Shown here in pieces: positions 56,585 to 64,000 of a stretch of 64,000 nucleotides of DNA (its first letter is position 1; the number at the start of each line of letters is the position of its first letter). The notes under the pieces are model-generated. The model did no database searches. It saw only the letters and a list, made by a program, of their open reading frames with translations, and had not been told where the DNA came from. The translations under genes and the position numbers were made by a program. Source of the stretch: Magnaporthiopsis rhizophila (lineage: Eukaryota; Ascomycota; Sordariomycetes; Magnaporthales; Magnaporthaceae); assembly GCA_003049465.1 (NCBI GenBank), contig PYSS01000018.1, forward strand, positions 190,792-254,791, read 5' to 3'.

Positions 56585-57259
56585 TATCCGCCACGTGCGC
56601 GTGAGCAGAGGCGCGCGCCGACCCCCCACGCAGCGGCGCGAGAGCTTCACACCCACAGCCGCCCGCCATTCCCGCCGCCGTCGTCGTCGTCCTACCGCGC
56701 CATCCCATCCCTTGCCAACCTCACCGTCCCCGACATCCTCCTCCCATGGCCGGCGCCGCCACCCTCGACCGGCTTCATCACCGGCCCTCGTCACCGGCTC
56801 CCCTACGGCGACGTCGACGTCATTTCCTGCAGGCTCGGGCCGGGCGCGCCCTTCCAGGGTATCGACGACCTCCACGACTACGGCCACGTCCCGCCGCCGC
56901 CGCCGCACGCCTCCAACTGCTGCGGCTACATGGGCTTCGATTGCCGCAACCGCCGGAGCCCCTTGTACCGGAGTCCGTCGTTGTCGTCGGTGCTGCCGCG
57001 CTTCCCGCTGCCGACGGTGGACCGCAACAGCAGCATCCTTCCGCCGCCGCCGTCGCTCTGGCCCATGTCGACGGTGCAGCAGCAGCAGCAGCAACAGCGA
57101 CAGCAGCGGCCAGAGGTGCCGGCCACTCCCGCGCCGGGTCCTGAGCCTTCCATCCCCGCGCCTGTCCCTGGCCCTGCTAACCCTGTGGCCCTGTCGGAGC
57201 TGTTTTTGGGAGGCAGCCCTCGCGTCGATGGTGGCGATTGGATGGATTGCCGGGACTGA
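55991..57259 (+). CDS. Low-complexity hypothetical protein with poly-Thr tract
   Basis: One open frame of 422 aa from ATG 55991 to TGA. The N-terminal third has Pro-rich sequence and a Cys/Glu-containing helical patch (TALSGELAAVTSCLERVANS, LDLLSEARARCEQAAELLEQ). A poly-Thr stretch of about 25 residues comes from an ACA microsatellite (about 56507-56583). The C-terminal half is Pro/Ser-rich with NCCGYMGFDCRNR, a short Cys cluster, and a poly-Gln run (VQQQQQQQRQQ). No known domain. Two other frames are also open over much of the length because of the GC-rich simple composition, so this is the most uncertain of the complete gene calls. The microsatellite might be intronic, but no splice pair gave a clean frame. 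An ordinary cytosolic or nuclear disordered protein is the simplest guess. Confidence 0.5.
56507..56583. repeat. (ACA)n microsatellite inside the predicted ORF
   Basis: About 25 ACA units (one AAA variant at the start). They encode poly-Thr in the called frame and poly-Gln or poly-Asn in the others. Confidence 0.95.
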
Positions 57260-58005
57260 GGGGAGAAGGACGCGCGGATGTGTTATTCGTTCTTTTCCCC
57301 CAGGGAAACATTGTTTTTGGCTTTGTAGAGCCTGTCCAATGTTTTGGCCTTGTCCATCCCTTCCATTTGTCGATACACTCTTTCTACATGGATCAGGAAG
57401 CACACTTGGTAGATACTTCTAGGTAGTCGAAAAAAAAAGGGAGCAAGACGAGGGAGAAATGGACGGACGCAGATCGACGAATGAGTGCCCTGTGATCGCT
57501 TTTTCGTAGCCTGTTCTGACTGTTCTGAGAGGCTCCTAAGCCGACCGTTTCAGTAGCACCCTTACCAGCACGCCGAGTGACGGGGCCGTCGTTGGAGGGT
57601 GAAAGGAAGTGAAATTTGGAGATGGTAAGAAACGGGCGAGAACTCTTCTGAGGCTGCTTTTTCCGACACGGCACGCTCGGGATCTATTTGTTCATACGGC
57701 TACCCCCCTGTCCAGCTTTGGGAATGGAACGCAGTTAGATCATGGTTGCGTGATCATAAGACCGGATCAGAACCTTGCTACTAGACGTCGGAAACTTGCG
57801 TCCATGGCGGTTGCTGTTGATATACATCTGCACACTGTCAGGCCAACAACGGGCGCCCGCCTCATGCCCGCACCCACAGCGTCATGTGGCCAGCATCTCC
57901 CAACATATTAAGATGTACAAGTTGAAAAAAGAGCGCACCGTATTGCATACACAGTCTAACAAGCATCAACACCCTCTAGACCTCATACTCCCCCCACCCT
58001 CATTG
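57260..58005. other. Convergent 3' region
   Basis: 746 bp between two converging genes; no gene or repeat of note. Confidence 0.6.
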
Positions 58006-60262
58006 TCACCTCGCCGCCCCGGGCTGGCCGCTCCCAAAATCATGCCCGCCATCAAGCTCCGAGTAACCCGCGACGGGGCCCGAGTGCCACGACATGCCCG
58101 GGGCTTCGACACGTGCCATCTGCGGGTGCGGGTGGAGATGCTGCTGCGACGAGGCGGTAACCGGGCGCGAGCCAGCCTCGTACGTGTGGCGCGGCGGCGA
58201 GCCTCCCGCAGCCGACGACGGCGGGCGCGGGAAGGCCGAGTAGGTGGCGGCGGGGGCCTCGTGCAGCTGCTGGCCCTGGCCCTGGAAGCCCGGGCCGAAG
58301 GGCGACGGCGGCACGTGCCCGCCGTACGCCTGCGGTTGCTGCTGGAGGTGGGGGCTGCCTTGCAGCTCCGGTCTGACCATGGTGCTGTACGTCTGATGGC
58401 CCTGCATCTCGTGGGCGCCGTTCGGCGGCGGCGGCGGTTGGTAGGCCTGGAATTGTCCGGTTGAGCTGTACGCCGGCGAGGGCATGGTGGGCGACACGTT
58501 CTGCTGCAGGCGGCTCTCGTTATGAAGCTCGGTCGCCGTCGGTGGTAGTGGTGGCGGGGTGAATGCGCTGCTGCCGTGCAGCTGTTGGGGCTGGTGATGT
58601 GCCGAGACGGGCGAGATGTTGTCGGCGATGCGCTGCGACCCGTACGTCTTGAGAATGCTGGGGCTCGGGCTGGACGGGGGCAAGTTGGCCGCAGTGACCT
58701 GGGCTCCGTCCAGCTCGGGCTTGCCGCCGCCAAAGTCCTGGTTGGCCGAGGCGGCGCCGCCAGGGTGGACCATGGCGATATCCTCGGCCGCCTTCTTCCT
58801 CCGCCCGTTTCGCATGAGGAAGAAGACGATGACGCCGATCCCGACCAGCAGTGCCAAGCCGCCGGCAGCCGCGCCCGCGATGATGCCGACGCTGGCTGGC
58901 CTCTCCCCAGCGTTCTGGCCGTCCGGTCCCCCGTTCCCTCCACCACCACCGGGACCTCCAGGTCCACCTCCGCCTCCACCGCCAGGGCCGCCCGTCTGAC
59001 CAGGGCCGGGAGGGATGGTGCCGGATCGAGGAGTCGGGTAGGTCTGCTGGATGGACTCGGCAACACCTGTAGCCTTGACCTGGTTCTTGGCGGCGCTGCA
59101 GTAGAAGTCGAGCACCGCCAGGGCCGAGGTGATATCTTCGGTGGCTGTGGACGAGCAGGAGTACTTGACGCCTGATGTGACGCTGCTCGAGACGGAGCCA
59201 AACATGCTCTCCTTGATGCAAACGCACGACGCAAGAGCCTGCACGCCCTCGGGGCAGTAGTTGTTTGCCTGCGATTTCACGGCATACGACACGGCGCTCT
59301 GGGCGCATGGGGCCATCGACCTGCAGCAAGAGCTTGTCAGCGAAGCACCCTTGGTTTGCTTGCCCCAACACAAAAAAAAAACAACCAGTAGGGAGGGCCT
59401 ACGAGAACTGCGGCAGGGCCGTGATGTAGTACGACATGTCCCCCGGCGGCGGCGAGGGCTGTGGGAAGTTGGAGATGCCGGATATGGCCATGTTGCAGTA
59501 GGCCGCAAACATGGCCTGGGCCGAGGTCACGTCGGCCATGTGCGAGGTGCAGCTGTACCGGACCGACGAGTTGATGAGCTGGCTGATCCTGAGCGAGTTC
59601 TGGTTCTTCATGCACGCGCACGTCGCCAGGTTGCTGGCCTCGGGCGGGCAGTAGTAGTTGGTCATGCTCTGCACCGCGTACTCGAGCGCCCCCTTGGCAC
59701 AGCGCGCGAGGTGCTGGAACTCGGGAACGTCCGAGATGTAGTTGGTCACCGTGATAGACGGCGGCGCGAAGGTGGGCATCGCGTTCTGGTTGCAGTACGC
59801 CGACAGCACGGTCGCGGCCGACGACTGGTCATCCGTGGCGGTTGAGCCGCACGAGTAACTGACCGAGGACGAGATGCTAGTAGCGATGGCGGCGATATTG
59901 TTGTTCTAGCATCATTCATATGTTCAGCTTCTACCTCCTCACTGGCACGACCCTTGTCCTGTTCTATTCACCTTTGTGCAGACGCAGCCCTGGAGATCCG
60001 TGACTGCTTGCGGGCAGTTTGTCCTCGTCTGGCCCATGACGTGATAGCTGATCGCTGATGCAGCACATGGCGCCTGAATGTGAGTTAGGAATCGTCAGCA
60101 ACGGCCCCAAAAAGGACTTCACGAACGAGCAAGTCGGAACGGATCCCATACCAAACGTGAGAAAAGAGGCAGGTCCGTCACATAGACAACACTTTGTCCT
60201 GGCCTTGCCAAGGCGAGGAGGAGGAGCGCCAACGGCGTCGCTCCAACACGCGACCCCGACAT
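58006..60262 (-). CDS. Cell-surface glycoprotein with three Cys-rich repeats and one transmembrane span
   Basis: Four exons: 60262-60152, 60073-59972, 59905-59403 and 59320-58006, giving 676 aa. A signal peptide (GATPLALLLLALARPGQS) is followed by three related domains of about 90 residues (about 31-120, 128-228, 233-315). Each has the pattern PxFxxLAxCA..S.A..YxV, (N/Y)CP, L..C.C.K, SxxxYSC, and YC, six Cys per unit, loosely like CFEM or other fungal Cys-rich modules. Then come a Gly/Pro-rich spacer (about 340-380), a membrane helix at 384-408 (SVGIIAGAAAGGLALLVGIG..) and a basic stop-transfer RNGRRKK. The cytoplasmic tail of about 270 residues is Pro/Gln/Ser-rich and disordered. The layout suggests a plasma-membrane sensor or wall-linked receptor; the ligand is unknown. 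Exon ends match the repeat borders closely. Confidence 0.87.
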
Positions 60263-61416
60263 GGCGACAGATGCCGTCCAACAAGCCCACCGTTTGGTGA
60301 GGGATAAAAAGAATACAAATAAAAAAAATAATAAGAGAAAATATGTCTGTTGACCCGAAATAGAAAAAGAAAAAATGAGCGTAAGGGCGACGCCAACAAA
60401 GACACACACAGCGTCGAAGCAAGCGATCGCAACACGAGAAGCCAAAGTTGGGTGAAAAAGAAGGAGGGTCGGCGCCACGACAAAAGGGAAGGAGAGGAAG
60501 AAAGAAGAAAACCCATTTCGAATGGCGGCAATCTCGTCGTAGCCCCTAACGGCAAGCCTTAGTCCTTCAGCCCAAGGCTTCACGGAAGGCGGGTAGGTAT
60601 GTAGGCCAGAGGCCAAGACGCTCGAATCCTGGCATAGCGCCATAACATCCCTGACAGCTGAACATTTTCCCCCCTCCTGATTTGCCCAACCGCGGCCTAG
60701 CTGAAATCCTACTCGGTAAATGGTGTGGGCGGATTTCACTCTGACGCTGGAGAGACAATGTCATGCGGCACCCATTTTTTTCTGTTCTTCCGTGATTTTG
60801 GAAATGGGGTCGGGTCGGCTGGCTGGCTGGGGAGGGGAAGAGAAGAAGGCGGGGCGGCTGGAATGTGGCACATAACAGGTCGCGCTCGTGTAACCAGGCG
60901 CTTCGAGCTCCCGTCTGTCAAGGTATAGGTACTCTGGGCTCGAATTACTTTGTCAATGGAGAACCGTCGGTGGTTTAGATAGACCATTCAAGACTGTTCG
61001 ATTGACCCAAAATGGCGTTGCGTCTCTAGCCGCGACCGAAACGAACCCAAACGCCCTGCCTGCCACGGCGGTCGCCAGAGACGGCGAGAAGTTGCGCCGA
61101 TTGCGTGCGCAGCAGCAAGGTTGAACCCGAGGCAGGAATGAAACCCTTGTCTATGAGGGTATTCCCAAAGCATCACGGACGATTCCGCTGCCGATCAGGG
61201 AGAAGTATCAGGGGGAGGGCGCGGAAATGACCTAGGGGCTGAGAAAACGCCACAAAAAAAAAAAAAAAAAGATCGGGACGCAGGGGGTCGGGTAAGGTAT
61301 CCCGCGAATCAGAGCGGGCTGTGTACTAAAATGGGAAAACCCCAGATAAAACCAACGGCGCGTTTTTTTTTGCTTCTTTCTCCCTCTAGTGAAGCGAGAT
61401 GCCGAAGCACGGTCGC
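60263..61416. other. Intergenic region, glycoprotein promoter / Artemis-like 3' end
   Basis: 1.15 kb without a gene. It is A-rich just upstream of the glycoprotein start (60300-60400) and has a poly(A) run at about 61254-61270. Confidence 0.6.
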
Positions 61417-63856
61417 TCATTTGTCAAATATCAAAGCCATTCCGAGCTCCGTGTCTGGGCGGGTGTGGTTGTCTGACGCAGAGAGCAGCCCTATCGGCAC
61501 GTGCTCGCCCATCACCATGTTTCCCATGGCGGCTTCGAAGGCTGCCCTGCGGATCTGCAGTCCCATGTCCGATGCCGTCGAATCCTGCGAGTCTTCTTGG
61601 CTGACCTTGTCATCATCCCCCACAATCGGACCGGTCCTGCTATAGGCGCTCCCGGCATATTCGGCAAAGTTGCGCTTGCGGCTTGTGCTGGCTGGCGGAG
61701 TCGTGACGGCCTCGGGTGCGTGCCTGACCCCGTCACCATTCAGCAGAACATCATCGCTCGAGGGCGCAAACGGAGGTGCATCGACCAGCTTCTCGAGCAC
61801 GTCTCCGTCCGACGTCCGGGTCACTTGGGTCTCTTGGGTCCCGGACTGCTTGACCCGCGGTCTCGAAGCCAGCTCTGCCAGCCGCGCATCGTACTCGAAA
61901 ACATCTCCTGAGCAGCAATGGCCGAACAGGCTTCTAATGCTGACGCCTAAAATCCAACATCTGGTTAGTCTTACACCATTGATAACAAGCCAAGATTTCC
62001 ACCAGCCCAGAGTGGCAGCGACATACCATGCTTGATCCACTCCAAGGGATGGACAGTGCACGGCCAGACATCTTTTGGCTTAAACGTCTTGACCAGACGG
62101 CAGAGCTCCGGATACGAAGAGTGCCGAGCGTAGGGGAAGGTGATTGTTTTCGGGAGCGGCTGGGTGCTGCCGATTGTATCGCTGACATTTTGCATCTGTA
62201 CCGATGATTTCACACTCTTCTCTAGAGCACTGGCGAGGTCCGTCTGGTTTCTGTCGTCCAAAGAAGCAATATCGATGTCCAGGTTGGCGTTACGTCCGGT
62301 GGCAACGGATATCTCGACAAGCTCCGCCATCTTGGCCTTCGCTTCGTCCGAGATGTCGGCATTTTGTGATAATCTGTATGCAAATCCTGTTAGTTGTTTT
62401 CACGCCATGGCACATCTCGGAATCCCATCACGGGTGGGTGCCTATCGTACGCGTCCAGAAACCCCTGCACGGAAGAAAGATCAAGCTCGGCCTCACGCTC
62501 CAGATCGTCCCAGCCACCACCAACGCCAGCCTCGGCAACATCCCTGCCATCCGGTAGGCGGGTTATGACAGGCACAATATGGACAACCTGCGGGTTGCGC
62601 ATAGTGGCGCACTGGTTCCCTCTCTCGCAGCTGTGAATCCGCACAGTCACGTCGTCAGTGAGGCAGCCGGGGTGTGGGGTGTTGCCGCACGTAAAGCCAA
62701 CCAAAGCTGGGACTTCTGGTCCCGTGTGGAACTGCGTCATGTTTCGGTCCTTGGGGTCTCTGACTGCTAAGGATCTGTAGAGGCCCAGCTTGTAGCTATC
62801 GACGTGGATCTATAGATTGGGCCCATGAGCTGTCAGAAGTGCGTGGTATCAACAAAAGGAGGGCACATGGCTAACCTGGGATCGCAAGGCCTTGGAAAGC
62901 GCAATCCAAACAGCTTCATATCTGGTACCGGGATCAGCAACAACCGCAGCCCGTGGGGATAAAGATAGGCACTCACCCAAAAGTCCAGGCTCGAAAATGA
63001 AAAATCGTATCATCTGGATACCAGGCTACTTTTCTAAGCAGCTCCCGTATACCCTCCGCCTTTGGTGGGAACTCAGTGTCGTCGATGAACGAAGTGTCCA
63101 GGTATATCCTGTCCAACGTCTTTATGCCGCAAGAGTACTCCAGCAAACATGGACTTCGAACGATGGAGTCGACGTGCCAAGGCTCGCTCCGAATATCTCC
63201 TACGGGGTGGTAAGCAGGAGGTGGCGCCTGATGAACGAACGGACCGGATCCAAAGCCAAATAATAACAACAACACAAAGAAATTGAACTTGCCGGTATAA
63301 AGTACCGCTTTCCCGTCACCCTCAAAGAGAAACATGACGGCGCCGGTGCAGTGGTTCGCGTCAAAGAGCGTCACGCGCAGGCTCCTCCCGGGCTCCAGCT
63401 CGATGGTCGTGGGAGTCTCGAGCGGGATGGGCTTGAGGAGGCTTTTGAGGTGCTTGTAGGTCTGGACCCGTGCCTCCAAGATGCCCTTTGCGTAATTGAT
63501 ACGGCAGGGGTATCTCTCGAGCCGCAGGAGCAGTTCCCTTGTGGGGGCTGAGCAGTAGACGCTGTGGAAGGGATTGGGGTTAGTGAACTTTTGCCACTTC
63601 TCTCCAACCCGGACAAAAACAAACGGCCATACAAAGGGCAGCGGAGAGCCTCGAGCCCGGCTAGGTGATCGCTGTGTACATGGCTGAGGAAGCAAGCCAG
63701 AAGCGGGCGTTTGCTGGGGTCCCGGCGAAAGAAATCGACTAGCCAGACGATATGTCGTGCGTCAGCTGCTGCTGCTGCGAGATGGGCTGTTGCAGGGCAG
63801 GGATGCTCACCTCGAATATCGGGGAATTCTCTGATTATTCCGTCGAAAGTCGACAT
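61417..63856 (-). CDS. Artemis/SNM1-family DNA-repair nuclease (metallo-beta-lactamase, beta-CASP)
   Basis: Eight exons: 63856-63811, 63738-63633, 63561-63293, 63199-62977, 62921-62876, 62809-62451, 62373-62027 and 61946-61417, giving 641 aa. The start MSTFDGIIREFPDIRVDFFRR resembles Artemis (DCLRE1C) rather than the longer Pso2/SNM1A. Motifs: FLSHVHSDHLAGL with the HxHxDH metal site at 35-40, FVYCSAPTRELL (51-62), DANHCTGAVMFLFEG with His121, YTGDIRSEPWH with Asp142, IYLDTSF, GYEAVWIALSKAL, then a beta-CASP/DRMBL segment ending YARHSSYPELCRLVKTFKPKDVWPCT. The C-terminus is Ser/Thr-rich and not conserved. The family opens hairpins and trims ends in non-homologous end joining and crosslink repair in the nucleus. 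Intron 3 has a GC donor; intron 6 (GTACGA..CTAACAG) removes an in-frame-looking 76-77 bp piece. Confidence 0.92.
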
Positions 63857-64000
63857 ATTGTTTCTTTCTTTTCTTTTCTGCACCGCTTTCCTGTACGCGT
63901 ATCAATTGCTGTTAAGAAGGTAGTGAGGTGAGACGGAAGTGAAGCGCGAGGCACAGCAACGACGAAAAAATTACGGCTGGTGCCTTGGGAAATGCGGTCC
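63857..64000. promoter_or_regulatory. Upstream region of the Artemis-like gene (window end)
   Basis: Only 144 bp are visible; no distinct promoter motif. Confidence 0.4.

Noticed and set aside
55991..57422. 365- and 306-codon ORFs in other frames of the poly-Thr gene
   Set aside because: They consist of poly-Gln/poly-Cys and Arg/Ser runs from the microsatellite and GC-rich repeats; the chosen frame has the only non-simple helical segments.
59321..59508. Upstream in-frame extension of the glycoprotein third exon
   Set aside because: Arg/Ser/Pro-rich intronic readthrough. The GTAGG..CTGCAG intron restores the repeat motif FSSMAPCA.
62374..62450. Apparent coding piece YDRHPPVMGFRDVPW in the Artemis-like gene
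   Set aside because: It ends in a stop and cannot be joined in phase. GTACGA at 62450 with CTAAC and CAG at 62374 forms a clean intron that joins in phase.

Overview
The window is nuclear DNA of a filamentous ascomycete, most likely a Sordariomycete. The genes carry short introns (about 50-100 bp) with GT-AG ends and CTAAC-type branch sites. The protein families are typical of Pezizomycotina: velvet/VosA, HET-ankyrin, Ndt80-like RON1, AA12 and a GH3-GNAT fusion. Intergenic DNA has long homopolymers and TAGGTA/CTACCT-type words. Three single N bases mark contig joins, so the assembly is a draft. Species cannot be told from the sequence alone.

Left edge (1-6.4 kb): the C-terminus of an oligopeptide (OPT) transporter, a decayed 5S rRNA fragment, a frame-broken unknown ORF, and about 3.5 kb of degraded repeat DNA with blocks of a CCTATCCT/AGGATAGG minisatellite on both strands.

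6.4-24.5 kb is the core: a chitin/N-acetylglucosamine (GlcNAc) catabolic cluster. It has GlcN-6-P deaminase (dam1, -), a hexokinase-family GlcNAc kinase (hxk3, +), the Ndt80-type regulator RON1 (ron1, +), a GH3 N-acetylglucosaminidase fused to a GNAT-like region (nag3, -) and GlcNAc-6-P deacetylase (dac1, +). Together they release GlcNAc, phosphorylate it, deacetylate it and convert it to fructose-6-P and ammonia. dam1/hxk3 and nag3/dac1 are divergent pairs. The transporter gene (ngt1) of the known Trichoderma cluster is not in the window. A HET-domain/ankyrin gene with almost identical 99-bp repeats sits between ron1 and nag3 and looks like an insertion into the cluster.

24.5-28.7 kb: a gene-poor stretch, then a small secreted Lys/Gly/Pro-rich repeat protein whose frame continues past its stop codon. 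28.7-49.8 kb: about 21 kb with no gene I can support. It contains all three N gaps, one of them a 111-bp unmerged duplication. 49.8-64 kb is gene-dense again: vosA (spore viability velvet regulator), a secreted AA12 PQQ-dependent sugar dehydrogenase-like protein, a low-complexity hypothetical gene, a cell-surface glycoprotein with three Cys-rich repeats and one membrane span, and an Artemis/SNM1-type DNA-repair nuclease.

Exon boundaries were worked out by hand from reading frame, splice consensus and family alignment from memory. They are predictions without transcript support.
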